From NCBI GenBank assembly GCA_020137815.1, contig CM035360.1, positions 7,138,743 to 7,202,742 of the forward strand: a stretch of 64,000 nucleotides of DNA, read 5' to 3'. A program made the position numbers and the translations under genes. Shown here piece by piece: positions 24,048 to 37,204 of the stretch (position 1 is its first letter; each line of letters opens with the position of its first letter). Source of the DNA: Hormiphora californensis. Its lineage: Eukaryota > Ctenophora > Tentaculata > Cydippida > Pleurobrachiidae. The notes below the pieces were generated by a model, which ran no database searches, was not told the DNA's origin, and saw only the letters and a list, made by a program, of their open reading frames with translations.

Positions 24048-25540
24048 CGACTTAGAGTTGTTCTAATATCACCCAATTAATATTAATAAGCTGATTTTCG
24101 TAGTTGTTGAATCAGGACTATAATCCACCAGTAACCCCAAAATATCCCATCCTACAACCATCCTATGAACGCATGGGGTGGGGATGTTAGGCGTTCATAT
24201 GTGGGTGGGTGGTTGTTAGGCTTGTTCAGATTGCGGGTTCGCCACCCAGGGAATCTCAAAACACAGTAGTTCACCAAGTTTGCAACACAAAGTTCATCAT
24301 TTACACATTCACGCATCACATAGATTCATAAACACGATCATATCAAAACTCAGGGACGGTCGATCACACAGACGAGACTCACACACGATGTTCGGTGGTG
24401 GGAGAGAGAAGAATCTCTCCTCAGTCTCTCTTCACCTCTGCTTAAATATCCCGTCAACAAAACAGTCACGTGACTTCTGTACCAGAAACAATAGGGGTGC
24501 TACCAAAGTTTGCGACACGCTCTCCGGACTAGAACTGTTAACACCTTTCAAGTCAAGATGGCGGCCTATTCAGATTCATAGATCTGAATAACTTTCCCTA
24601 AAAACTAAACTAAACTCTACTAGTAAAACCTGCCGATCTCACTAGCTCTCTCTGTCTATCAATGCATTCCACAGGTCTAACCGGGCTCTCTCAACACGTT
24701 CACATGTCAATAAGCACCAGGTCATATCTAGAACTAAGGAAAGGAGATGGGGTGGACGGGGAACATGGGTATCTCTCATATCCCACACCTATTCTCCCTC
24801 CCATGTTACCCAGTCACCCACTCTCCCATCCTATTCTCCCTGGCCCATGTTACCTGTTCTGCGGGCCTGTTTCCCGTCCACACCATCCAGGTGGTGGGAT
24901 GCAGCGTGGAGCACAGCAACAACAAACCAAACCCACCGGGGAATACCCGACTGAAAGATTGAGAGGGTGTTAGGCTGAAACAGTGAGAGGGTGTTAGTTA
25001 ATAGGCTGAAACAGTGGGAGTGAGTAGGTCATGGCTCCATGAGCATATTTGTAAAATCCCAACAAAATCCTGCCCGAATTGGTCCTCTACTACAGCCTCG
25101 TACGATAGAAAATGTGCTAACCAAGTGAGAAAGACCATGACGCATGATATTATATGAGGGAGAGAGGTAAGGAAAAAACAAAAGAGATGTGTGTGTACAT
25201 TACACACTGATGGCAGACAGGTGACTCAATTCAATGCATCATTATGTTGCAGTTTATACACTCTACAACAGTTTGTAGCATAAAAAACTGTCACTCAGAC
25301 ACAATTTTTGGAAAGAATTCAAATATTTTATGGAGGAAATATATTGCATGTGTAACACACGCACACACACACATACACATTCATCCTTTGTAGATTTGGA
25401 GACATACTTCTCTCAAAATGAGGAATTACTGCCCTTCGCTGGCACACAGTAAATGTATCATGAATATATATTCTACAGGTCAGGTATAGCTTATAATGGT
25501 CTGAATGTACAACTCTTGGCGTGGAGAGGGAGCTATGACA
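24048..25540. other. Arm A, region downstream of the sulfotransferase
   Basis: No supported coding sequence in about 1.5 kb. Repeats of TATTACACACGCACACAC type lie near 25350. The whole interval has an inverted counterpart at about 51400-52860. Confidence 0.6.
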
Positions 25541-25563
25541 GAGAAAGAGAGAGAGATAGAGAG

Positions 25564-25634
<71 letters not shown>

Positions 25635-25639
25635 AGCGA

Positions 25640-26400
25640 AGAGAAGGATAGCGGAGGAGCAAAACGAGACGGAGAGAGCGATAGAGAGAGCGCGCGATAG
25701 CTCAGACGAGAGCGCGCAGCTCACTGCGTCGTTCGCTCCTCCCACTCTGGCCGTCCCTGGCGCGCCGTCAGCTCGCGCGCTCTCTGGCTGTCGCGCTCTC
25801 TGAAGTCGCTCCCCTCGCTGCGCAGCGCTCGCTCTCTCGCCCGCTTCGACTCCCCCGCTCTCTCCTCGCGACTCCTCGGCGGTCCGCCCCGTGGTCTCCG
25901 CTACGCCTCGCTATCTCGCGCCCTCTCGGTCTGCGCCTCGCGACTCGGGGGCCGCCGCGCTGCTCGCTAGCTATCGAGCTAGAGGGGGCTGCGGCGCGGC
26001 GGCTCGGGCGCTCCGTGCAGGCGAGCGGCGAGCGGTCGCTAACGCGCTAGGTTCTCGTCTGGTGGTTTTCGCCTTTTTCCCTCTCTCCTATCTAGACGAG
26101 AATTTACAGTGGTGATTTTTGCTTTCATGTTTTTTCGTTCCCATGATCAAAAGAAACAATAATTTTAAACCGTAATCAGATAGGGGTGGAAAAGTTTAGG
26201 TAAATGTTCATCAGTGCATAAGGGATCGTTTGACAATATGAAAACAACGAAGACCCTCATTAAGGATATGAATAGGGGGGAAATCGTTTTTCCGCCTCAA
26301 ACACAAAACCCCAAATCCCCTTTTCCCCCGTCCCATAAGGGGGTAACCCCCCAAAAAATTTTTAAAACCCCCAAAGGGGGAAAAATTTAAATAAACCATT
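25640..26400. other. Low-quality sequence: degraded GA tract then noisy Polinton terminal repeat
   Basis: From 25640 to about 26045 the composition switches abruptly to GC-rich, CGCGCT-laden sequence that looks like a badly read GA/CT tract. From about 26135, blocks such as ATGATCAAAAGAAAC, CATAAGGGATCGTTTG and, at 26268-26345, GGGGGGAAATCGTTTTTCCG follow the order of the Polinton terminal repeat (compare 33890-33990) with expanded homopolymers. It ends at the gap. This is the pattern of poorly corrected read ends. Confidence 0.6.
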
Positions 26401-26500
26401 NNNNNNNNNNNNNNNNNNNNNNNNNNNNNNNNNNNNNNNNNNNNNNNNNNNNNNNNNNNNNNNNNNNNNNNNNNNNNNNNNNNNNNNNNNNNNNNNNNNN
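26401..26500. other. Assembly gap (100 N)
   Basis: Exactly 100 N, the usual placeholder for a scaffold join of unknown size. Confidence 0.99.
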
Positions 26501-26509
26501 ACGAGTTTT

Positions 26510-27390
26510 GTAAGCCGTTTTTTTAGATGCTTAACGATCAGAGTCGATGCTCAAACTTTGCTCCTACTTCAACCGTTTTTGCTGTAATTGCGGAAAACAA
26601 AAACCCATCTTCGCCATCGTGGATTTTTTGTGATTTTGTTTTTGGTGATTATAGGGACCCATATGGACCAAATAGTGAAGGAATTAGCTTGTTACACACT
26701 TTTCCATAGTTTCGGACCTTTCTTAGCTAAAATTCCCTAATTACAGGATATTGGAGTTTAGCTTTTGCCCTTTTCATAGAATTTGTTTTTCGCAATTTCA
26801 GCAAAAACGGTTGCAGTAGGAGCAAAATGTCTCTCAGAAGACCCCCCCAAAATCGGACCTTCTGAATCGTTTAAGCATAGTCTCAGGTCTCTACGATCAG
26901 CCGTTTTTGAGATACAGGGAATTTATTTATTTCTGAAATGACGGCTTTCACAAAAAAAACTCTGTACGACACACCTCAAATAAGGACGCGCCCAAAATTT
27001 ATGGCCATATAGAGAATCGTTAGACGCAACTTTTGACCAATTTACAGCTTTCACATATTTTCGGAACTTGGCCAAATATGGCGTTAAAGTAAAAAAAAAG
27101 AAATCCATCTCAGGACCGGAAATCAGCTCGGATTTCAAAAAATTTTTTTGTGGCTACTCACCTCTTTGTCCTCTTCAAATCCACAAATTTTTATGATCCT
27201 ATCTTTACAAATGTATTTTTAAGATGCCAAAAACTTATTTTCAGTTCATTTTTCAAGCAGCTGTAGCAAAAATATGAATTCGACTTGAGAGCTCAAATTG
27301 CATATTTGAGGTCTCCTTGGCATGGCCTACAACCCTACGGTGAGAGATTTCCCTGCACTCGAAAAAAATTTTTGGTTAGCGTACCCTTAA
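26510..27390. repeat. Diverged half of the foldback element seen at 62332-63637
   Basis: Shares in the same order GGAGCAAAATGTCTCTCAGA-type, ACCCCCCCAAAATCGGACCT, TCTCTACGATCA, GCTGTAGCAAAAATATGAAT and TTGCATATTTGAGGTC blocks with the right arm of that element and ends GTACCCTTAA like it. The other arm is partly present at 26510-26600 or lost in the gap. Confidence 0.75.
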
Positions 27391-27955
27391 TACTGTATCT
27401 GTGTACTTATCATTGTAAGACTGCGGTACACTGTTGAATTAAAAATTAGGTTCACTTAGCAACTCCTACTGTTAAAGTTTAAGAGTACATAATTTACCAA
27501 TTCCCTTTTGAATTCACTAAACTCGGTTACCTTTCCAGGCATGAGTCCATTGATTACAGATTAACACATATTACTAATTGCTGAAGTACAAAGCAACAGA
27601 TATGAACTGCATACTATCGGACTGTCTCTACTACTATATTTTGAGGTGGGTCTCAAGGAGTCATAATAGCATATGCTAATATTCCAGTATACTGTAGCAG
27701 TACTTGCCTAATGTTCGCTGCAATGTGACATTGTACACTGTACAGTTTACAGTGTACACTGTACAGTGTACAGTGTATTAATACTGTATCTGTGTACTTA
27801 TCATTGTAAGACTGCAGTACACTGTTGAATTGAAAATTAGGTCCATTTAGCAACTCCTACTGTTACATAATTTACCAATTCCATTTTGAATTCACTAAAC
27901 TCGGTTACCTTTCCAGGCATGAGTGAGTCCACATATTACTAATTGCTGAAGTCAT
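27388..27955. repeat. Direct duplication of ~180-200 bp around a GTACACTGTACAG palindrome
   Basis: TAATACTGTATCTGTGTACT to TATTACTAATTGCTGAAGT is present at about 27388-27588 and again at 27778-27950. Between them, 27730-27778, lies a run of alternating GTACACTGT and ACAGTGTAC. Confidence 0.8.
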
Positions 27956-27961
27956 ATCCTG

Positions 27962-29155
27962 ATATCCTGGCCATCCCTGTCCTGAGCGTGCGTGTGGTGG
28001 AGGAACCGACCTTCCTCTTTGTGAGCCATGTTATGTGGAGAGTGTGGATCTGATTTATACCCAGCTGAATGATGTAAGTTGGTTGCAATGGTGAGACGCA
28101 CCTCCAACCCTTGAGCCACCTTCGAGTGATTCGTGTCAGATGACAGGTCACCGATGTAACTTCATGTTTCTTCGTGGGGATTGGGGGGCTGCTCTCCTAG
28201 TGCTGCAGCGATATCACTTGAGATTATAGTCCCCTGTTATGTGGGCTTGCCGTTGGCAAGCCCAGGCACTCGTAGTAGTAGTAGTATGGTGACGACACCG
28301 ACTAACCCCCCTCCTATTTACAGAACACTGAGCTGATCATAGAGCTGACAGGACCCCAGAAGAGCTAGTTACAGTTGACCAGACCCCAAAAGTGCTTGGC
28401 TCTATGGATTTATATCCTTTACCGTGCTAACATCATCAGTCATGAGTTAGTGGGAATATAACAGCCCTATATTAGGGTCAAAGGTCTACTTACCTGCCAA
28501 TTTTTTGTACAATCCACTCTATTTTTATCTTTCTCTGATCACTATTTCAATCAATCTTTCCCTCTCCACAGTGGCAAGACAGCCGACTATAGCAACAGAA
28601 ACAGGATTCCTCTGGATAAACTATGATCATGTGACAGCACCAGCACAGGCCATCCCCTCAAGGTACGTGGCTCCATCCAGATCTATTCACAACTGGTTTT
28701 ATACACAAGTATATAAGTAATATTCTATTCCTTTCAGAGGGATGTTATCAAGTTCGCTTCGCTCTCTCCCATTTATAGCCGGAACATTCTAGTTGTGACT
28801 GATTCCAGTGCTGATCATCAGGACTCAGGTAAGAAAATATTAGGTGCCTTAGGTGCTGATGATTTTATATCTGATAGATCTTATATTTGATTTTATATCT
28901 GATAGATACCACCACACACATCAACTAACCCTCACCCTCTCCTACAGGCAGCGAGATCCTCCAAATATGTGGCTCCTGTCCAGTGGAACATCATGCACGA
29001 TATGTTCCTTGGTTCTTTTACCGAAACCGAGGAAAAGGACGGAGAGGCAATTCCCATTGAACCTGATCGAGAAGTACCTGCCACCATGATGCTCCGATGT
29101 TCCGTGCCAGGATTGGACAAATATTTGGACAGTACAGTCTTACTCTTTCAGTGTA
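27962..29155 (+). pseudogene. Possible exons of an unrecognised gene, partly out of frame
   Basis: Four stretches look coding and have plausible splice edges: about 27972-28073 (cysteine-rich, with CPERACGGG and LCEPCYVESVDLIYTQLND), 28322-28415 (two frames that read well only with a shift), 28571-28662, 28741-28830 and 28948-29155 (frame with VQWNIMHDMFLGSFTE and MMLRCSVPGLDKY). No family is recognised. The need for frame shifts suggests a decayed gene or sequence errors. Confidence that some of this is derived from a gene is moderate; exact structure is unsure. Confidence 0.3.
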
Positions 29156-29389
29156 ATAGGAAAAATTTTATTTACCTCAACTGCCGAATAATTAACTGTT
29201 TTAATGTCTAATGTACAACTGAGATGAGATATCAACACCCGGCCCACCGCCCAGATATCTCATATCAGAGTTTGGTATGGTGGAAAAACGTGAGTGTAGA
29301 ACTTTTGGCGGTATAGCACGTGGGTAACAAGAGCGCGCGGACATTGTAATGATGAAAGCATGCGTTGTAAGCAGTGCGCACGCGCGCGC

Positions 29390-29590
29390 ACTTGGCGTGG
29401 ATCAGCCATGGGGTGGCTGATTCACGCCAATGTTTTTTTGTGAAACGTTGGCGGAGATCAGCCATGGCTGGTGGCTGATTCACGCCAAAAAAGTTTGTGT
29501 GTGTTTTTTTTTCATTGAATTTTTTTTTCGTAATTTTTCTTTGATATTTTTTCATCGAGAAAAAAGTTGGCGTGAATCAGCCACCGTAGT
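29390..29590. repeat. Foldback modules GGTGGCTGATTCACGCC, inverted relative of 15956-16150
   Basis: Alternating copies of GGCGTGGATCAGCCATGG and its complement with a TTTTTTTGTGAAACG linker, ending ATCAGCCACCGTA. Same family as at 15956. Confidence 0.75.
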
Positions 29591-29683
29591 CCCCTCGTTG
29601 CGGGGGTGCGCGCATGAGGGGGCTGCAGCGCATTCCAATTGCTTTTGTGAAAAATGGGAAAAAAATGAAAGTTTAAAGTCGAA

Positions 29684-30657
29684 TACGGTGGCAGATTCCG
29701 GCCAAGAGTTTTTTCAATCAAGTGAAATGTTTTTGTTTGAAATTTTATGAAAATTTTATTTCAAAATGAAAATAAATATGTCGTTAAAATTATTGGCCGG
29801 AATCTGCCACGCGGGTGGCAGATTTCGGCCAAGATTCTCAAAAAACCTTGGCCAGAATCTGCCACACACGTGGCAGATTCTGGCCAACCAACTAAAACTT
29901 GTTTATATCAAAGCGAAAACCACTGTACCCGACTAATTTTGATACGCTGAATCACGTAAGATACTTTTCCAATCCCTCAGAGGCCGGGAAAGTGTCATAA
30001 TTGACCATAATTGGGTCTAATTGACCCCACTTACAACTTTTCACCTTAAAACGATAGACGCTTATGTGAAGGCACTTTTCCGACTAATTTTGATACGCTG
30101 AATCACGTAAGCAATTTTTCCAAGTCCTCAGAGATCGTCAAAGTGCCCTAATTGAACAATTAAGGCTAATTAGACCCAATTATACCCAATTAAGGCACTT
30201 TCCCGACCTCGGAGGACTTGGAAAAAATGCTTACGTGATTCAGCGTATCAAAATTAGTCGGAAAAGTGCCTTCACATAAGCGTCTATCGTTTTAAGGTAA
30301 AAAGTTGTAAGTGGGGTCAATTAGACCCAATTATGGTCAATTATGACACTTTCCCGACCTCTGAGGGATTGGAAAAGTATCTTAAGTGATTCATCGTATC
30401 AAAATTAGTCGGGTACAGTGGTTTTCGCTTTGATATAAACACGTTTTAGTTGGTTGGCCAGAATCTGCCACGTGTGTGGCAGATTCTGGCCAAGGTTTTT
30501 TGAGAATCTTGGCCGGAATCTGCCACCCGCGTGGCAGATTCCGGCCAATAATTTTAACGACATGTTTATTTTCATTTTGAAATAAAATTTTTATTAAACT
30601 TCAAACTAAAACATTTCACTTGATTGAAAAAACACTTGGCCGGAATCTGCCACCGTA
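29684..30657. repeat. ~970-bp near-perfect palindrome (foldback element)
   Basis: The ends are TACGGTGGCAGATTCCGGCC and its complement. The arms mirror each other almost base for base through the blocks TTGATACGCTGAATCACGTA and CCTTAATTGGGT, meeting near 30170. TA stands at both ends. No protein is encoded; short frames are mirror images. Confidence 0.9.
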
Positions 30658-30767
30658 AAAAAAAAATCATCCGCGCGCTTGGCAAACGTTGCTGGCTGGG
30701 ATAAGGCAGCGCTTTTCAATCCGCGCGCGCACAAAATTTTCTGGGTGAACCGGACACCCTGGTCATA

Positions 30768-30907
30768 GTGGAAGCTCTTACGGTATTCCCACGACCGTGG
30801 GAAAAGAGAGATAGATAGAAATATTAAGAGAGAGTAATTTCTCTCTCTTAGTATTTCTATCTATCTCTCTTTTCCCACGGTCGTGGGAATACCGTAAGAG
30901 CTTTCAC
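30768..30907. repeat. Short palindromic MITE, GTGGAAGCTCTTACGG ends
   Basis: 140 bp, halves complementary (CCCACGACCGTGGGAAAAGA and mirror), flanked by TA. Shorter relative of the element at 16224-16446; the last base of one end differs (CTTTCAC). Confidence 0.85.
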
Positions 30908-31184
30908 TATCAGTGGTCACGTCAAAATGCACTGTGGCGCGCGAAAGAACCCTCTTTATGCTCTGCCGTGCGTTACAGGTGCGCGCAAATCCAAAATTTC
31001 GCAGTTTTCACCGATTTTTTTCAAAATCTTGTTGTTTTTTTTTCATTTTTTCTTCTTTTGACTTTTCTCTCTCCGTCTTTTTGGTCTGGATGTCCGCGGA
31101 CACCTACGAGCGCCGTCCCTGCGTTACAGAATAAAGTCGGTACAAGAGGGGTTTAACATTGTTAATAAGAGCCTCCTAAAGTCC

Positions 31185-31315
31185 ATTTTTTCAACTGTTT
31201 ACCCAAAAACTGAAATTTAGAATTTTTGTGACGCGTGCTACACGTTAACATGTGATAAACGCGCAAAACAATTCCGTGCACGACTTTGGGGGGTGAAAAG
31301 TTGAAAAAAATGGAG
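31185..31315. repeat. Palindromic remnant, CTCCATTTTTTCAACTG family
   Basis: GTCCATTTTTTCAACTGTTT at the left returns as GAAAAGTTGAAAAAAATGGA at the right; relative of 15800-15955. Confidence 0.7.
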
Positions 31316-32129
31316 TATAATAGGAGAAAAATTAGAGATTTTCCCAGAAAATCTAATTTTAGTTCTATTTTACAGCAGGTGCCAAGGTTTTCAATAGCAA
31401 ATATTTATTTAGGTGGACCCATTCAGGGAAGGTCTGTTTCCAAAGTTTTACTGACTCACAAAATTATGCTCTTTCCGATAGGGATCCCTAAAAAAGTTCA
31501 GTATTTACACAGCGTTTACACAGTCTTGACACAGTCGTTACACCCAGAGCGGCGTGTGCTGCACACAGCGCCCAGCGGCTATGAAATGCGAGACGGTCAC
31601 TGATACGGTGTAGTCTAAAGTTCTGTTTTGCTATTCGCATTCTGAGCTGCTGATTGCATGATCGTGCAATACCAATGAACCTAAGACAGGGAGCTCTAGC
31701 CTAAAATATATAACTTTACATGACTATTATTCTTGTGCTGATATTTGAGGTTTTATCACTTCTCAACTCACGATTCCAGGACGTGAGGCCAGTACAGAAT
31801 TCAGAGGCTGATAACAATAGCTTTTTATTGCTTTGTAATGAAAATATTTAAAACAATCATTTACTCTACTAGCTATTGCTGGCTCCGGCTGAAAATTTTT
31901 CAAGTCTCGATCAATCACACAAGTGAAACAATTCTCTGATATGCCAGGTTAATCTAATATGTTGTTCGTGAGATTTGCCCGTGTTTACACTCTATGTACT
32001 TCCCGTTTCCAGCACACTCTGTAGCATACTGCACGTTTGTTGGGATATATGTTTGTTGGGATATATATATATCAGGAAGTGTGTGTTTGTATCTGACCTA
32101 ATTCCCTGCTGTTAGGAGGCCATGAGGCG
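31316..32129. other. Region upstream of the ethanolaminephosphotransferase gene
   Basis: No supported coding sequence. The presumed promoter lies here; TATATATATA at about 32060-32072 is 60 bp before the start codon and could be a TATA element. Confidence 0.4.
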
Positions 32130-33500
32130 ATGAATACAGATGTAGAGAGGTTACTAGAGGAAGAAACAGAGCCTATAGAAACAGAAGAAGAAGACACTAT
32201 CGGCGAGGAAGAGGGCAGTTGTTGCGACCATATTTATATTTATAAGATGCCTCACCTTACACGGACCCAACTGAATGGGCTTGATAAATACAAGGTAGGT
32301 TATTAGCTAACAAGCTAATAACAATCACATCTCTAACTCAGTATGTTACCAGCGTCCCCTACATACCCCGTCCCCCGACATATTTCCACCAACTCCAACT
32401 CAGTAGCTAACTGATATATCTCCCCCTTCAGTACTCTGCGATCGACACCTCGCCCCTGTCCAAGTATATTATGCATCCGTTCTGGAACTGGCTAGTACAG
32501 GTACATGAGCTAGGTTTATCTTTCAAGCTAGGTTTATCTTTCAAGAGAATCCATCGGAATCCATACCCAGCGTCAATCAGTCAACTCTGCCCACTCTCAT
32601 TATATGTACTAGTAAACCCGTTCGCCCTACGGGCGAATTTCGCGGAAATGGTAGCTGGATTAGGAAATACTGACATCACCAGTCGAACTGTTGACATGCA
32701 CTATCCCTACGGCAACGTAAAAGGAGCTCAGGCGGGATCGCTGCGAGTTTTAGAACGCCAGAAGATGATCAGGCGATCAAAGTGATAAAAGAACTATTTT
32801 GCAGATTCCTCGCATTTCGTCAGATTGTGGTCATCTGCCTTAATCTCTGAGATTGATCATCGGTTCTGTTTTATCTCCAACGTCTTGTTCGTTCTCTCTG
32901 CACTTCTCTTGGTGTTGCTGCATTTTAACCCCTCAGTGTATGGAAAAGTAGAGAACGGCGGTCGGATCTTGCATGAGTAACTCAAATTGTCGCTGTCGTA
33001 TATCAGCAGTTGTTGAAACTTGAAGAGAGCATATAATTAGGTGGAACAGTGACGCAATACAAAGCAAGATCAGATGCACGTGCAACTGCACTACAATAAT
33101 AACAATCCTTGGTAACGGCTCCCTACCCCTGGCCCCACTCCAGCTAGTAGACTCCACCTCTAAACCTGCACGTGCAAAATGCCATATTTGGTAAAAAACG
33201 TTACACTGGATTTCCCTATTTGCTTTAATAATAGTATGATACTGTATACTGTATAGTCTCTCTCTCTCTGTGATGAGAAGAGAATAATTAAGTAAACAAG
33301 CACACACGCAGAGAGAACATGTCATGATGACAAATAATTCAGATGTTAACTTCTCTCCAATAATATATCCCCTCTCTCAGTTTTTCCCGATGTGGCTGGC
33401 CCCCAATGTTATCACGTGTATTGGGTACGTGTGCCTTGTCATTGACTACTCCCTCCTAGCACATTACGACTGGGACTTCACTGCCAACAACACAGAACAG
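32130..33500 (+). CDS. SELENOI: Ethanolaminephosphotransferase (SELENOI/EPT1-like), exons 1-3
   Basis: Exons 32130-32294, 32432-32500 and 33381-33500, all phase 0. The protein starts with an acidic stretch (about 37 residues) and then matches the family: LNGLDKYK, YSAIDTSPLSKYIMHPFWN, FFPMWLAPNVIT and a membrane segment followed by YDWDF. The family is a polytopic ER/Golgi membrane enzyme that joins CDP-ethanolamine to diacylglycerol to make phosphatidylethanolamine. The start is the ATG at 32130; the ATG at 32122 is closed by a stop two codons later. The gene resumes at 59087; an exon expected to carry DG-x2-AR is not found between. Intron 2 holds a dispersed repeat (32610-33245), and the Polinton sits 230 bp after exon 3. 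Confidence 0.92.
32610..33245 (+). repeat. ~600-bp dispersed element, copy 2 (inverted to 11470-12045)
   Basis: Begins ACTAGTAAACCCGTTCGCCC with the palindrome TTCGCCCTACGGGCGAA and ends in GCCATATTTGGTAAAAAACG and CTTTAATAATAGTATGATAC. It lies inside intron 2 of the ethanolaminephosphotransferase gene. Confidence 0.75.
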
Positions 33501-33729
33501 GTAACACACTGTTAATTTGTGGCGAATGCGTCAGTTGAGTAACTGGAGAATTAAGAAATAGATTCGGAAAGCAGAAAGGTCTCTGGTCTGTTACCAGTGT
33601 AGGAAGGTTGTATGTGTGTGTGTGTGCAATTATAGTATGTACATTGAGTGTTTAGAATGGACCTATATACTCAGCTCTTCTCTGTGTGTCTCATAGCTCC
33701 CTCTCTGTCCCTCTCTCTCTCTCTCTCTC

Positions 33730-34557
33730 AGTAGTGTAAAATTGGGGAGTTTAGTTCATGGGGAGTTTAGTTCACGGAAAAAAAAATTTATTTTTATTTT
33801 TTTAATTTTTTCTGTATACAGAGAGGGGTTTTAGAAAAAAAATTTATATGGAAATTTTCATCATGAAATTTCTGACAAGATGGGAAAAAAATCAAAAAGA
33901 AATGAAACCTAATTTACAGGACATAATGATCAGGGGGGATCGTTTCCGCCCTCAACACTCCCCCTTCCAGCTCGTGCCATAAGGGATCGCTTCCGACCTC
34001 AACACACGCCCTCAATCCAAGATTGATAACTCGTGCCATAGGGGAGAACATGTATACTGCTTCCGCTCTCAACACACGCCCTCAATCCAAGATTGATAAC
34101 TCGTGCCATAAGGGAGAACATGTATACTGCTTCCGGTCTCAACACCCCTGTGGCAGAGAGAAAATATAATTCAAGATCCACTGCCACAAGGATCTCGAAA
34201 GTGGAAACCTATTTGAAAGCTCCAGGATACATGTATTGAAGACGGCATCTGCATCTAGTTCAGGCCATGCACCTGGAGTACACGGAATAATGCAGGGTGT
34301 ATATCAGGAAGAGTCGAGAGCTTTCTAGTCATAACAACAGGCATCTCGAATACATTTGAAAGCTCTGGCGTTATGATGGCTCGAGAGGCGGCACCATATA
34401 TCCCATGTGGATAACCTTCGGACAGAGGGGGATCTAGTAAGCCAGCTTCAAAGAAGAGAACGACGGGGAGAGAGAGGAGGCAAGTGAAACAAGTAACTTT
34501 AAAATGTATAAAAACAATGATTAATAAATTAAGGACATCTTCCACAGTCACACTCTA
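33730..34557. repeat. Polinton left terminal inverted repeat
   Basis: Complement of 50276-51023. The outer ~170 bp is A/T-rich and poorly matched in detail; from about 33900 inward the match is close. It contains two tandem ~70-bp units (about 34000-34140) with CTCAATCCAAGATTGATAAC and GAACATGTATACTGCTTCCG. The inner end includes the 3' end of the gene at 49904-50305. Confidence 0.9.
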
Positions 34558-34565
34558 CTCATACA

Positions 34566-36429
<1,864 letters not shown>

Positions 36430-36481
36430 GTTACCTTAGACGGGGGTGCTAAACAACAAAAACGCATTGTTTAATGGCAAT

Positions 36482-37044
36482 CTAATAGCATACTACATCA
36501 TTGGAATAAATAACCACACAATTGTGTCTGTTTTGATTTTGCCACCCACTAAGTTCATATTTTTGTCCAATTATCAGGCCTGGGGTTAGACGAGTAACAG
36601 CACAAAACGTTTCATCACTATCACGAAAGTACAGCTTCATGTAGGTCTCTTCGTTTTTAACTTTGATAAGCTCCCAAAATCCTAAACAAGGAAAGTTAAA
36701 CAAATATACTAAGACCAGCACTGTACTAAACCTTTTATTTTTATTTTTGATGCATCATGGTCTGTTGGACACTTATCAACAATGAAGCGATGGCATATAG
36801 GGCAAGATTGAAAGCTGGCTTTCCTAACTCTTTTCACTTTACGAAACCGACGGTCAGAATACCCATCATGGAATTCAATATCTAGGTGATCACCAACAGC
36901 AACAGATAAATTCTTCAAGTGTGAAGGAAAGAGACGAACAGAGTAGGCTTCATGCCAAAATCCTGTTTCAGTTATCAAATCTAGGCGAACTCCTCCGAAA
37001 ACGTCGGAAGATGGTTCCGAAAACAAAACACTAGCAAATACCAT
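36482..37044 (-). CDS. Polinton Zn-ribbon/OB-like protein 1 (spliced)
   Basis: Exons 36732-37044 (ATG) and 36482-36681 (TAG stop), joined at a phase-1 intron inside the IKG codon, 170 codons. The first part is beta-rich; a CPIC...C zinc-ribbon-like motif follows near residue 83; after the intron comes a beta-rich block FWELIKV...YFRDSDETF...LSGW. It is a paralogue of the gene at 41588-42191: same order, same intron position. The look is that of an OB-fold ssDNA-binding protein with a zinc ribbon, as in RPA, but this is inference. A TATAAG-type box lies at 37071-37080, 27 bp upstream. Confidence 0.75.
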
Positions 37045-37070
37045 TTTTACAATTGTGTGAGGAATGAATA

Positions 37071-37080
37071 ACTTATATAG
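37071..37080 (-). promoter_or_regulatory. TATA-like box for the 36482-37044 gene
   Basis: CTATATAAGT on the minus strand, 27 bp before the start codon; several Polinton genes have such boxes at similar distance. Confidence 0.5.
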
Positions 37081-37204
37081 GTATTCGATTTATAAAAAAG
37101 AAAAATATTTTTTTTCCCACAAAAAATCCTGAAACAGTAAAATAAATGGACCGATCATAACTTGGAGATCACAGTTGCATGTAAGAAAACTATATATTTT
37201 TTAC

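Larger units (their letters stand above)
17735..25640. repeat. Inverted repeat arm A (~8 kb), partner of arm B 51310-59106
   Basis: Reading right from 17735, the sequence matches arm B read left from 59106: the exon piece GGGAGTGGGTCGCCATTGGG (minus strand), the GA/CT tract, GC hairpin repeats, RTE-like element, sulfotransferase gene, the AACATGGGTATCTCTCATAT block near 24764 and the GA-rich end near 25540. Order and spacing agree across the whole length. Coding frames are intact in arm A and broken in arm B. Beyond 25640 the match continues as noisy GC-rich sequence and a noisy Polinton terminal repeat up to the N gap. Confidence 0.9.

Noticed and set aside
25891-26115. Ala/Arg-rich frame in GC-rich sequence
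   Set aside because: Sits in abnormal sequence that looks like a misread GA tract; abrupt composition change and no matching motif.
31286-31603. 105-codon frame
   Set aside because: Starts inside a palindromic repeat remnant and has no recognisable domain or splice context.
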